From the NCBI GenBank assembly GCA_018268655.1, contig JAFDWC010000010.1, positions 1 through 40,784 on the forward strand: 40,784 nucleotides of DNA, in the 5' to 3' direction. The stretch is from Actinomycetota bacterium. GTDB taxonomy: Bacteria > Actinomycetota > Thermoleophilia > Solirubrobacterales > 70-9. A program made the translations under genes and the position numbers. The notes below the pieces were generated by a model. The model did no database searches. It saw only the letters and a program-made list of their open reading frames with translations, and was not told the origin of the DNA. Within the stretch, counting starts at the first letter, position 1. Each line of letters opens with the position of its first letter. Shown one piece after another: positions 11,409 to 19,129 of the stretch.

Positions 11409-12730
11409 AGCAGCGGTGGCCTCGTCGGCTGCTCGGGCAGGTGCGCGGTGCGGACGTCGACCTCGCTGCCGTCGGCCATCACCGCCGTCGGCCGACCGCT
11501 CGGCTGCGGTCTGCGGGCGGCGAGCTCGGCCTTGGTCGAGTGCCCGGGCGGGCGCTGACGCTGCCAGACCGCAAGCCCGTCCGGCGCCCGGAAGGCGGGG
11601 ATCACCTCCTGCGCGAACAGGGTCAGCGCCTTCAGCTGCATCCAGCGCGGCATCGAGCCCTGGATCGAGGTGATGACGCGGCCGGCGCCCATCGCCTCGG
11701 TCAGCTCCGCCAGCTCCTCGATCACCGTCTGCGGCGAGCCGGCGATCAGCAGGCCGCGCTGGCGGATCTCGTCGTAGGACATCCCGCCGGGGTCGTTGCC
11801 GGGGCTGCGGTAGCCGCCGGCCATCATCGCCCGCAGCGAGCGGTCGGAGACGTGCCCGGGCGGGAAGGAGAGGTGGAAGGGGAAGCGGAAGACGTTCTGG
11901 AAGCGCCAGGTCAGGTGCGGCTCGAGCTCGCGCCGAGCCTGCTCGTCGGTCTCGGCGACGTGGACGGGGACGACGCAGGCGATCTGCTTGCGGTCGGCCT
12001 CGTAGCCCTGCTCGGCGCAGAGCTGGCGGAAGGTCTCGCAGTTCTTCAGCAGGACTGGCCGCGGGGTCAGGGTCGCCTGGTAGGTGAAGCGGAAGCGCGC
12101 CGCCATCTCCAGCGTCTCCCGCGAGCCGGCGGCGGGGAGGAAGATCGGCGGGTGCGGCTGCTGCAGCGGCCGCGGCCAGAGGTTGACGTGCGGGATGTCG
12201 AAGAAGTCGCCTTCCCAGGCGAAGGGGCCGGGCTCGGTCATCGCCTTGATCAGCAGCTCGGTCGCCTCGTAGTGCCGGGCCCGGGCGGTGGCCGGGTTCA
12301 TCACCCCGAGCGCGTGGTACTGGGTGCCGATCCCAAGCGGCAGCCCCAGGGTCAGCCGGCCGCCGGAGATGTTGTCGACGAGGGCGACCTCCTCGGCCAG
12401 CCGGATCGGCGTCGCGTAGGCGTTGATCAGCGGCCCGATCGCGCAGATCCGGATCCCGTCGGTGATCGAGGCGAGCCAGCCGGCCCCCAGCATCGAGTTG
12501 CCGATCAACCCGACCGGATGCCCGTGCTGCTCGAAGATCAGGGCTCCGTCGAAGCCGAGCTGCTCGAGCCAGCGGGCGTTCTCGCCGACCTCGTCGATCG
12601 TCAGCTGGCCTAGGTCGCGGTCGTAGTGAGTGGTCGGCAGGTCGACCCCCAGCGACTCCCGCTCCTCGAGCTGCGGGGGCAGGTAGACGTAGGGGTTGTC
12701 GATCGTGCAGATGAACTCGAGCTCGGCCAT
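11405..12730 (-). CDS. LLM-class flavin-dependent oxidoreductase (luciferase-like monooxygenase)
   Basis: A 441-residue protein of the bacterial luciferase-like TIM-barrel family, using FMN or F420. Family-type blocks: WLEQLGFDGALIFEQHG, RLAEEVALVDNISGGRLTLGLPLGIGTQYHALG, HYEATELLIKAMTEPGPFAWEGDFFDI and PHPPIFLPAAGSRETLEMAA. The pattern DxxSGGRLxLGxxxG is the classic LLM signature. The protein is longer than usual (about 340-380), with a polar C-terminal tail. A GGAG precedes the ATG at 12730, and a short palindrome lies just upstream. First gene of a three-gene operon with a hydrolase and a small protein; an oxygenase/hydrolase catabolic pair is likely. Confidence 0.88.
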   Translation of the reverse strand: MAELEFICTIDNPYVYLPPQLEERESLGVDLPTTHYDRDLGQLTIDEVGENARWLEQLGFDGALIFEQHGHPVGLIGNSMLGAGWLASITDGIRICAIGPLINAYATPIRLAEEVALVDNISGGRLTLGLPLGIGTQYHALGVMNPATARARHYEATELLIKAMTEPGPFAWEGDFFDIPHVNLWPRPLQQPHPPIFLPAAGSRETLEMAARFRFTYQATLTPRPVLLKNCETFRQLCAEQGYEADRKQIACVVPVHVAETDEQARRELEPHLTWRFQNVFRFPFHLSFPPGHVSDRSLRAMMAGGYRSPGNDPGGMSYDEIRQRGLLIAGSPQTVIEELAELTEAMGAGRVITSIQGSMPRWMQLKALTLFAQEVIPAFRAPDGLAVWQRQRPPGHSTKAELAARRPQPSGRPTAVMADGSEVDVRTAHLPEQPTRPPLL

Positions 12731-12744
12731 GGATCTCCGCTTAT

Positions 12745-12760
12745 CGGACGACGGCGTCCG
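12745..12760. promoter_or_regulatory. Short palindrome between ltrA-like stop and LLM gene start
   Basis: CGGACG-acgg-CGTCCG, a perfect 6-bp inverted repeat with a 4-nt spacer, partly extended by flanking TTAT and TTAT-like sequence. It begins directly after the LtrA stop (12761-12763 on the minus strand) and ends 14 nt before the LLM ATG. It could be an operator for a TetR-type repressor controlling the LLM operon or a weak terminator hairpin for the LtrA gene. Confidence 0.35.
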
Positions 12761-13921
12761 TTATTTAACCACAGCGGACCGGAGCGACCCGGCGGTCTCG
12801 CTCAGGCAGAGGGCCGCGAGGACGAGGACGACCGCGGCCAGCGAGACCAGTGCGGCGGCGGCGCTGGTCACCAGGACCGCGACGACGACCGCCGCGATCG
12901 CCGCCACCCGCTTGCGCGAGAAGCTGCCGATCATCCGCAGCCGGAAGCCGACGTGCCCGAGTAGGTAGAGGACAGGCCCCGCCGCGAGGACGATCAGCCC
13001 GGCGCTGCCGAGCGGCTCCCGCGGGTCGGCGATCACCAGCTCGAGGGCGACGGCGGCGGCGATGATCCCGGCGATGATCGGGAGGTGGAGGTAGGTGAAG
13101 GCGTCGCGGCCGAGGCGGCCGCGCTCGTCCGCGGCCGCCTCGAAGTCGGCGGCCGAGCGCCCGGCGACCTCGTCGAAGTAGAGCCACCAGAGCGCCGCGC
13201 TGAGCGCGAACCCGAGCCCGAGCGCGAGCCAGCTGGCGGCCGTCAGCTGCTGATCGGAGACGCTGGCGCCGGTCAGCACGATCGACTCGCCGAGGGCGAT
13301 GATCACGAACAGCTGGAAGCGCTCGGCGAAGTGGGCGTGCTCGAGCTCCCAGTCGGTGGTCGCGGTGCGGCCGAGGCCCGGCGTCCAGTAGCCGGCGAAC
13401 GGCCCCGCGTAGTCGCAGACCAGCGCCAGGATCCAGACCAGCGTCCTCGCCTCCCCTTCGAGCAGGGCGCCGACGATCCAGATCACCCCGGTCCAGGCGC
13501 TCCAGGCGAGGATCCGGCGGAAGGAGACGTGGAGCGGCGACTCCGGCCTGGTGGCGAGAACGATGAAGGCGTTGCGGATCAGCTGCAGGGCGACGTAGCC
13601 GCCGGCGAAGGCGAGCGCGCGGTCGCCGAAGGCGCCGGGGATCGCGATCGCCATCACCAGGCTCGCCAGCATCCCCGCCAGCAGCACCACCCGCACCGGG
13701 ACCGAGTCGGGATCGAACCAGTTGGTCATCCAGGTCGTGTAGATCCAGGCCCACCAGACCACCAGGAGCAGCAGCAGGGTCTGGGCGGCCCCCTTCACCG
13801 TCAGGTGTCCGAGCAGGTAGTGCGAGAGCTGGGTGACCGCGAAGACGAAGACCAGGTCGAAGAACAGCTCCATGTATGTGACCGGCTGCTCGGAGCCGGA
13901 TGCCGCGCGCAGGACCCGCAT
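12761..13921 (-). CDS. Low temperature requirement protein A (LtrA) family membrane protein
   Basis: A 386-residue polytopic membrane protein. The N-terminal block VTYMELFFDLVFVFAVTQLSHYL is the hallmark of the LtrA family, followed by LLLLLVVWWAWIYTTWMTNWFDPD. In the middle HAHFAERFQLFVIIALGESIVLTG is another conserved segment. About ten to twelve hydrophobic helices are visible. The biochemical role is not established; the family name comes from a Listeria low-temperature growth gene. It starts 20 nt after the LysR gene stop on the same strand and may share its transcript. Confidence 0.9.
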   Translation of the reverse strand: MRVLRAASGSEQPVTYMELFFDLVFVFAVTQLSHYLLGHLTVKGAAQTLLLLLVVWWAWIYTTWMTNWFDPDSVPVRVVLLAGMLASLVMAIAIPGAFGDRALAFAGGYVALQLIRNAFIVLATRPESPLHVSFRRILAWSAWTGVIWIVGALLEGEARTLVWILALVCDYAGPFAGYWTPGLGRTATTDWELEHAHFAERFQLFVIIALGESIVLTGASVSDQQLTAASWLALGLGFALSAALWWLYFDEVAGRSAADFEAAADERGRLGRDAFTYLHLPIIAGIIAAAVALELVIADPREPLGSAGLIVLAAGPVLYLLGHVGFRLRMIGSFSRKRVAAIAAVVVAVLVTSAAAALVSLAAVVLVLAALCLSETAGSLRSAVVK

Positions 13922-13941
13922 TCAGACTCGGATCCCGGCGC

Positions 13942-14883
13942 TCACCTGGCGGCGGCCGACAGCTCCGGGGCGGAGCCCTCGAGCGATGCCGCCGCCTCCT
14001 CGACTGTGGCGAGGAAGGCCTCGACGGTCGGCCGTTCGTCGCCGCGGCGCCAGGCGACGGCGATCTGGCTCGGGGCGACACCGGAGACCGGCACGTAGCT
14101 GACCCCCGGGCGCGGGTAGAAGGCGGCGATCGACTCGGGCGTGAGGCTGACGCAGCCGCCGGCGGTGGTGGCGGCGAGCTGCTCCTCGATCGTCCGCACC
14201 TCCGGCCCGAGCAATGGCTCGGCGCCGCCGCGGTGCTCGCGGGCGAGCCAGAAATCGCGCCAGACCCCGTCGCCGGCCGGCATCTGCAGCCAACGCTCGC
14301 CGAGCAGCTCGGCGATCTCGACCCGCTCGCGCCCGGCCAGGGGGTGGGAGTTCGGCAGCATCGCCACCCGCGGCTCGCTCATCAGCGTCCTCGTCTCCAG
14401 CTCCGGGGCGCTGATCGGCAGCCGCACGAAGGCGGCGTCGACGGCGCCGTCGGCGAGACCGGCGGTGGGGTCGGAGAAGTCGGACTGGCTCGTCTGCACC
14501 CGCAGCTTCGAGCTCTCGGCTGCGAACGCCCCCAGCGAGAGGTCGATCACGTTGCAGGCGCCATAGGCGAGGAACCCGACCCGGACCGTCCCCGTCTCGG
14601 CGGCGGCCGCACCCTGGGCGACGTTGACGGCCTGCCTGGCCGCGGCGAGCGTCGCCCGCGCCGCCGGCAGCAGCTCTTCGCCGGCCGGGGTCAGCTCGAC
14701 CCGGCGGCTGGTCCGCTGCAGCAGCTCGACCCCGAGGTTGGATTCCAGCGCCCGGATCGCCTGGCTCAGCGGCGACTGCGAGATGTGCAGCCGCTTCGCG
14801 GCGCGGCTGAAGTGGAGCTCCTCGGCGACGGCGACGAAGTAGGCGAGCTGCGCGAGCGTCACGTTCGGCGGCAGTTCGGCCAT
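13942..14883 (-). CDS. LysR family transcriptional regulator
   Basis: A 313-residue LysR regulator. The winged helix-turn-helix is at about residues 8-65: LAQLAYFVAVAEELHFSRAAKRLHISQSPLSQAIRALE, then GVELLQRTSRRVELTPAGE. The effector domain starts at about 95 with VRVGFLAYGACNVIDL and has two Rossmann-like lobes. The gene is divergent from the VOC/maleylacetate-reductase operon with 119 nt between the starts, the usual arrangement in which a LysR protein activates the adjacent catabolic operon and represses itself. The effector is probably an aromatic or quinol compound (inference). LtrA follows downstream on the same strand. Confidence 0.93.
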   Translation of the reverse strand: MAELPPNVTLAQLAYFVAVAEELHFSRAAKRLHISQSPLSQAIRALESNLGVELLQRTSRRVELTPAGEELLPAARATLAAARQAVNVAQGAAAAETGTVRVGFLAYGACNVIDLSLGAFAAESSKLRVQTSQSDFSDPTAGLADGAVDAAFVRLPISAPELETRTLMSEPRVAMLPNSHPLAGRERVEIAELLGERWLQMPAGDGVWRDFWLAREHRGGAEPLLGPEVRTIEEQLAATTAGGCVSLTPESIAAFYPRPGVSYVPVSGVAPSQIAVAWRRGDERPTVEAFLATVEEAAASLEGSAPELSAAAR

Positions 14884-15002
14884 CTCGCCGCAGGATAGTC
14901 ACCCGCCGCGGGGGCGCCGGCGGCGGATCAAGACGCTCTGCGAATGGATCGGCGCGGGATCGATCTTGGACTCGGCGCCGCCGGCGTCGTAGGGTCACCA
15001 CC
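14884..15002. promoter_or_regulatory. Divergent LysR/operon control region
   Basis: 119 nt between the start codons of the LysR gene and the VOC dioxygenase gene. It must carry both promoters. GATC-containing repeats (GGATC, GGATCG, GGGATCGATC) are visible, and GTAGGG lies about 7 nt before the VOC start as a possible ribosome-binding site. No convincing T-N11-A LysR box can be singled out by eye. Confidence 0.4.
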
Positions 15003-15587
15003 ATGCGCAAGCTCCAGAGCCAGGCCGTCCACCACGTCACCCTCGTCGGCGCCGACCGGCAGACCTCGATCGACTTCTGGGAGGGGGTGCTGGGGATGCC
15101 GTTCGTGTTCGAGCAGCCGAACCTCGACCGCCCCGAGGAGAGCCACCTCTACTTCGATCCCGGCGACGGCCGCCTGATCACGATCTTCACCAACGAGGAG
15201 CGCCAGCCCGACCCGGCGCGGACGCCGACCGACCCCGGCTGCGTCCACCACCTCGCCCTCTCGCTCTCCCAGGCCACCTTCAAGCAGGCGGTCGAGCGCC
15301 TCGACGAGCGCGGGATCGACCACAGCGGCGTCAAGGACCGCGGCTTCATGGACTCGATCTACTTCACCGACCCGCTCGGGCTGCTGATCGAGCTCGCCTC
15401 CTACCGCTTCGAGCCTCCGGCCGGGCACACCCACGCCGACGTGCTCTTCGCCGCCCACCGGATCCGCACCGAGCGCGGCGACCACAACATCACCGAGATC
15501 CACCTCGCCGACGCGATCGAGCAGCTCGTCGCGGCGTCCCGCCCGACCCTCTCCTCCGACCGCTCCGCCAAAGACCCCTACCGGTGA
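15003..15587 (+). CDS. VOC superfamily dioxygenase (glyoxalase-type ring-cleavage enzyme)
   Basis: A 194-residue vicinal oxygen chelate protein. Two beta-alpha-beta-beta-beta modules are visible: HHVTLVGADRQTSIDFW, with metal ligand His10 or His11, and CVHHLALSLSQATFKQAVERL with His82/83, ending in Glu130 of PLGLLIELASY. A 2-His-1-Glu metal site fits an Fe(II) or Mn(II) extradiol-type dioxygenase or another VOC enzyme. First gene of a tightly coupled operon: its stop overlaps the next start by 4 nt. It may be a quinol dioxygenase acting with the larger MhqO-like protein. Confidence 0.85.
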   Translation: MRKLQSQAVHHVTLVGADRQTSIDFWEGVLGMPFVFEQPNLDRPEESHLYFDPGDGRLITIFTNEERQPDPARTPTDPGCVHHLALSLSQATFKQAVERLDERGIDHSGVKDRGFMDSIYFTDPLGLLIELASYRFEPPAGHTHADVLFAAHRIRTERGDHNITEIHLADAIEQLVAASRPTLSSDRSAKDPYR

Positions 15588-16618
15588 GCGAGGGCTTTCG
15601 CCACGTCGACTCGACGCGGACGATCGTCTTCGGCCCCGCCGCGCTGGCGGAAGCCGAGGAGCTGCTCGGCGACGGCTACACCCTGCTGACGACCGCGCGG
15701 GCCCAGGCCAGCGCGCCGGAGGTGGCGGCGCGCGCCGCGAGCGTCGTCGAGGTGCCGCCTGGCCTGGTCGAGGAGGTCGCCGCCGAGCTGCGGGATCAGG
15801 TCCGCGGCGAGCGCCTCGTCGCCCTCGGCGGCGGCCTGGTGATCGACGTCGCCAAGGCGCTGGCCGCCGCCGACCCGCCGCGCACGGTCGCGGCGATCCC
15901 GACCTCGCTCTCCGGCGCCGAGATGACCGGCCACCACCGCCACGCCCGCGGGGTGCCGGCGAGCCAGCCGCGGGTGCGCCCGGCGCTGGTCGTCAACACC
16001 CCGGCGCTTAGCGCCTCCCAGCCCCTCGCCGGCCTCGCCGCCAGCTCCGCGAACGCGCTCGGCCACGCGCTCGTCGGCCTGACCAGCGAGCGGGCGACGC
16101 CGATCTCCGCCGCGGTCGCCCGGGAAGCAGCGGCGACGCTGGCGGCCGCCTGGACCGGCGAGGCCGAGCCGGACCGGCCGCGGTTGGCGCTCGGCGCCCT
16201 GCTCGCCGGCTGGGCGATCGATCGCAGCGGGCTCGGCCCGCACCACGCCCTCGCCCAGACCGCGGCGCGGACGGCGGGCCTACCGCACGGCGAGGCCAAC
16301 GCCTCGCTGCTGCCAGAGACCCTGCGCTCGGTGCGGCGGCGCCGGCCCGAGCAGCTGGAGGCGCTCGACGCGCTGGTCGGGGTCGAGCTCGAGCTGCTGG
16401 CCGAACGGCTGCGGCGGATCTCCCGCGGCGACGACGGCGGGCCCGGTGCGGTCGCCGACGAGGCGCTGCTCGAGCGGCTGGTCGAGGCGGCGGCCGTGCG
16501 GCCGGAGCTCGGCCGCACGCCCCCCGCCCCCGACCGGGCCGAGATCCGCCAGATCTTCGCCGCCGCCGGCATCCGCGCCGACTCCCCCACCCACCCTGAC
16601 AACGGAGGACCGCAATGA
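15584..16618 (+). CDS. Maleylacetate reductase-like iron-containing alcohol dehydrogenase
   Basis: A 344-residue member of the Fe-ADH superfamily, close to maleylacetate reductases in its motifs: FGPAALAEAEELL at the start, NAD-binding GGGLVIDVAKA, IPTSLSGAEMTGHH (MAR: PTT-x-GSEMT), SSANALGHALVGL (N-AHAVE region with metal His), and LGPHHALAQTAARTAGLPHGEANA, with the HH...LPH-x-E/N metal pattern. These enzymes reduce maleylacetate to 3-oxoadipate with NAD(P)H, the step after ring cleavage of hydroquinone or hydroxyquinol. GTG start at 15584 overlaps the VOC stop by 4 nt, and its own stop overlaps the next ATG by 4 nt. Confidence 0.85.
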   Translation: MSEGFRHVDSTRTIVFGPAALAEAEELLGDGYTLLTTARAQASAPEVAARAASVVEVPPGLVEEVAAELRDQVRGERLVALGGGLVIDVAKALAAADPPRTVAAIPTSLSGAEMTGHHRHARGVPASQPRVRPALVVNTPALSASQPLAGLAASSANALGHALVGLTSERATPISAAVAREAAATLAAAWTGEAEPDRPRLALGALLAGWAIDRSGLGPHHALAQTAARTAGLPHGEANASLLPETLRSVRRRRPEQLEALDALVGVELELLAERLRRISRGDDGGPGAVADEALLERLVEAAAVRPELGRTPPAPDRAEIRQIFAAAGIRADSPTHPDNGGPQ

Positions 16619-17553
16619 AGCTCGACGGCATGCACCACCTGACGATGATCACCGCCGACGCCCGAGCCAACGTCGAGTTCTACGCCGACCTGCTGGGGCT
16701 GCGCCTGGTCAAGAAGACGGTCAACTTCGACGCGCCCGACGCCTACCACCTCTACTTCGGCGACGAGCAGGGGTCGCCGGGGTCGATCCTGACCTGGTTC
16801 GAGTTCACCGGCGCCGCCCGCGGCCATGCCGGCGCCGGGATGATCCACACGATCCAGCTCGGGGTCGACAGCGAGGCCTCGCTCGACTTCTGGGAGGAGC
16901 GCCTCGCCGCGGCCGGCCAGCCGCCGCAGCGCGGCCCCGGCTCGCTGCGCTTCGCCGACTACGACGGCCTCGGCCTCGAGCTGGTCGTCGCCGACCCGGA
17001 GAACTCGCAGCTGCGCGCCGAGCATCCCGAGATCCCGCCCGAGCACGCGCTGACCGGGGTCGAGGGCGCCCGCGCCTTCGCCGGCGCCGAGCTCGGCGCC
17101 GACGCCGACCTGCTCACCCGCACCCTCGGCTTCAGCGCGACCGCTGAGGGGGACGGCGAGGCCGAGTACCTGCTCGCCGACGAGCGTCGCTTCCGCTGGG
17201 GCTACGACCCGCCGAGCCAGCGCGGGGTCCAGGGCGCCGGCACCGTCCACCACATCGCCTGGCACTCGCGCGACGAGGACCACGAGGCCTGGCGCCGGCG
17301 GGTCGCGGAGGCCGGCATGCACGTCACCCCGGTGATCGACCGCGACTATTTCCTCTCGATCTACTTCCGCCAGCCACAGGGGGTCCTGTTCGAGATCGCC
17401 ACCACCTCGCCGGGCTTTGCCGTCGACGAGGACCCCGACCACCTCGGCGAGGAGCTGAGGCTGCCGCGCCAGCACGAGCACCTGCGCCCGCAGCTCGAGC
17501 GCCTGCTGACCCCGCTCGAGAACCCCCGCGCCGGTTCGGGGGCGGGCCGGTGA
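16615..17553 (+). CDS. MhqO-like ring-cleaving VOC dioxygenase
   Basis: A 312-residue two-domain VOC protein. The N-terminal half begins MKLDGMHHLTMITADARANVEFY with His7/His8 and LGLRLVKKTVNFDAPDAYHLYFGDEQGSPG, the signature block of the MhqO/MhqA glyoxalase family. The C-terminal half supplies VHHIAWHSRDED (His212/213) and the metal Glu260 in GVLFEIATTSPGFAVDED. Family members are hydroquinone/catechol dioxygenases induced by quinones in Bacillus. It lies between the maleylacetate-reductase-like gene and an MhqD-like esterase, with 4-nt overlaps on both sides. This supports a role in opening a quinol ring (inference). Confidence 0.9.
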   Translation: MKLDGMHHLTMITADARANVEFYADLLGLRLVKKTVNFDAPDAYHLYFGDEQGSPGSILTWFEFTGAARGHAGAGMIHTIQLGVDSEASLDFWEERLAAAGQPPQRGPGSLRFADYDGLGLELVVADPENSQLRAEHPEIPPEHALTGVEGARAFAGAELGADADLLTRTLGFSATAEGDGEAEYLLADERRFRWGYDPPSQRGVQGAGTVHHIAWHSRDEDHEAWRRRVAEAGMHVTPVIDRDYFLSIYFRQPQGVLFEIATTSPGFAVDEDPDHLGEELRLPRQHEHLRPQLERLLTPLENPRAGSGAGR

Positions 17554-18197
17554 GCGCGCTCGCCTTCCGCCAGCGTCCGGCCGATGGAGAGGCCGGCGGC
17601 CTGCTCGTCCTCCACCACGGCCGCGGCGCCGACGAGCGCGATCTGCTCGGCCTCGCCGACGAGCTCGACCCCGAGCGGCGCCTCCATGTCTTCACCCCGC
17701 GCGGACCGCTGACGATCCCGGACTTCCCGGGGAGCCACTGGTACCTCGTCCCCCGTGTCGGCTACCCCGACCCCGACACCTTCGGCCGCGCCTACGAGGC
17801 GCTCGCCGCCTTCCACGACGAGCTCTGGCGGGAGACCGGGATCGGGCCGGAGGACACCGTCCTCGGCGGCTTCTCGATGGGATCGGTGATGAGCTACTCG
17901 CTCGGCCTCCCCGGCGAGCGGCCAGCGGTGGCCGGGATCCTCGCCTTCTCCGGCTTCGTCCCCACGGTCGAGGGCTGGGCACCGGACCTCGCGAGCCGGC
18001 AGGCGACCCGCGCCTTCATCGCCCACGGCCGCCGCGACCCGGTGATCGGGGTCGAGTTCGCCCGCCGCGCCCGCGAGCTGCTCGAGGCCGGCGGCCTCGA
18101 CGTCTCCTTCCACGAATCCGACCTCGGCCACCAGATCGATCCCGCCGACCTGGTCGCCGCCCGAGCCTGGCTGGCGCAGACGCTGGGCGGACGATGA
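17550..18197 (+). CDS. Phospholipase/carboxylesterase-type alpha/beta hydrolase (MhqD-like)
   Basis: A 215-residue small serine hydrolase. Core motifs: LLVLHHGRGADERDL (oxyanion region), the nucleophile Ser109 in LGGFSMGSVMSY, acid Asp in AHGRRDPVIGV and base His in SDLGHQIDP. The size and motifs fit the carboxylesterase/phospholipase (Abhydrolase_2) family that includes Bacillus MhqD, commonly found beside MhqO dioxygenases. The GTG start at 17550 overlaps the dioxygenase stop by 4 nt. The substrate is not known. Confidence 0.88.
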   Translation: MSALAFRQRPADGEAGGLLVLHHGRGADERDLLGLADELDPERRLHVFTPRGPLTIPDFPGSHWYLVPRVGYPDPDTFGRAYEALAAFHDELWRETGIGPEDTVLGGFSMGSVMSYSLGLPGERPAVAGILAFSGFVPTVEGWAPDLASRQATRAFIAHGRRDPVIGVEFARRARELLEAGGLDVSFHESDLGHQIDPADLVAARAWLAQTLGGR

Positions 18198-19057
18198 GCG
18201 GCGGCTCCGACCGTGCCCCGGTGCTGGTCACCGGCGCCACCGGCCCCCACGGCGGCGCCGTCATCGCCGGCCTGCTCGAGGCCGGGACGGCGGTCCGGGC
18301 GCTCACCCGCGACCCCTCGAGCGAGCGGGCGCGGGCGCTGTCGTCACACGGCGCCGAAGCTGTCGCCGGCGACATGGGCGACGCCGCCTCGCTGGTCGCG
18401 GCGATGGCGGGCGTCGGCGCCGTCTACGCGGTCACCACACCGTTCGGGGCCGGCACCGAGAACGAGGAAATGCAGGGAGAGCAGCTGATCGCCGCCGCCG
18501 AGCAGGCCGGGGTTCCCTGGCTGATCCTGGCCTCGGTGGCGAGCGCCGAGCAGCCCACCGGCGTGCCCCACTTCGAAAGCAAGCGCCGGATCGAGGAACG
18601 GCTCCGCGCCTCGAGCCTGCCGCACACCGTCGTTGCCCCGACCTACTTCTACGAGAACCTCGGCGACCCGCGGGAGCTGATCGCCGGCGGCGAGCTGTCG
18701 CTGCCCCTACCTCCCTCCCAGCCTCTGCAGCAGGTCGCGCTCGCCGACCTCGGCCGCCTCGTCGCCGCCCTCCTCCACCGCCGCGAGGAGTTCCTCGGGC
18801 GGCGGATCGAGGTGGCCGGGGACGACCCGACGCCGGCCGCGATGGCAAGCGCGCTTGCGGCTGCCGCCGGCACGCCCGTCGCCTACCGCCGCCGCGACCT
18901 CGAGGAGGTCGCCGCCCGCAGCGCCGATCTGGCCGCGATGTTCGGGTTCCTCGCCGAGGTCGGCTACCGGGTCGACCTCGCGGGCCTCCGGGCGTCCTTC
19001 CCCGAGCTCGGCTTCACGCCGTTCGAAGCCTGGGCACGCCGCCAACTCTCAGGTTGA
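18194..19057 (+). CDS. NmrA-like NAD(P)-binding oxidoreductase
   Basis: A 287-residue atypical SDR. The N-terminus VLVTGATGPHGGAVIAGLL carries the GxTGxxG dinucleotide-binding loop. Family features of NmrA/HSCARG proteins follow: VRALTRDPSS, AVAGDMGDAASLVAAM, GVGAVYAVTTPFG, and FESKRRIEERLRAS with TVVAPTYFYENLG. Relatives include quinone-oxidoreductase-like QorB proteins and redox sensors. It is the last gene of the LysR-linked operon, coupled by a 4-nt ATGA overlap. A quinone reductase function would fit a quinol pathway, but this is inference. A stem-loop follows its stop. Confidence 0.85.
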   Translation: MSGGSDRAPVLVTGATGPHGGAVIAGLLEAGTAVRALTRDPSSERARALSSHGAEAVAGDMGDAASLVAAMAGVGAVYAVTTPFGAGTENEEMQGEQLIAAAEQAGVPWLILASVASAEQPTGVPHFESKRRIEERLRASSLPHTVVAPTYFYENLGDPRELIAGGELSLPLPPSQPLQQVALADLGRLVAALLHRREEFLGRRIEVAGDDPTPAAMASALAAAAGTPVAYRRRDLEEVAARSADLAAMFGFLAEVGYRVDLAGLRASFPELGFTPFEAWARRQLSG

Positions 19058-19075
19058 GCGATTTCCGGCCGGATC

Positions 19076-19118
19076 GGATTCGCACTTTGTTACGCATAGC
19101 GCAACGAAGTGCGAATCC
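19076..19118. terminator. Bidirectional stem-loop between convergent genes
   Basis: Arms of 20 nt (19076-19095 and 19099-19118) pair at 18 of 20 positions around an ATA loop; core GGATTCGCACTT / AAGTGCGAATCC. It lies 18 nt after the NmrA gene stop and 11 nt before the LLM gene stop (convergent genes), the expected position for a bidirectional terminator. There is no clear T-run on either side, as is common in high-GC actinobacteria. Confidence 0.55.
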
Positions 19119-19129
19119 GGGGCTGCGCG

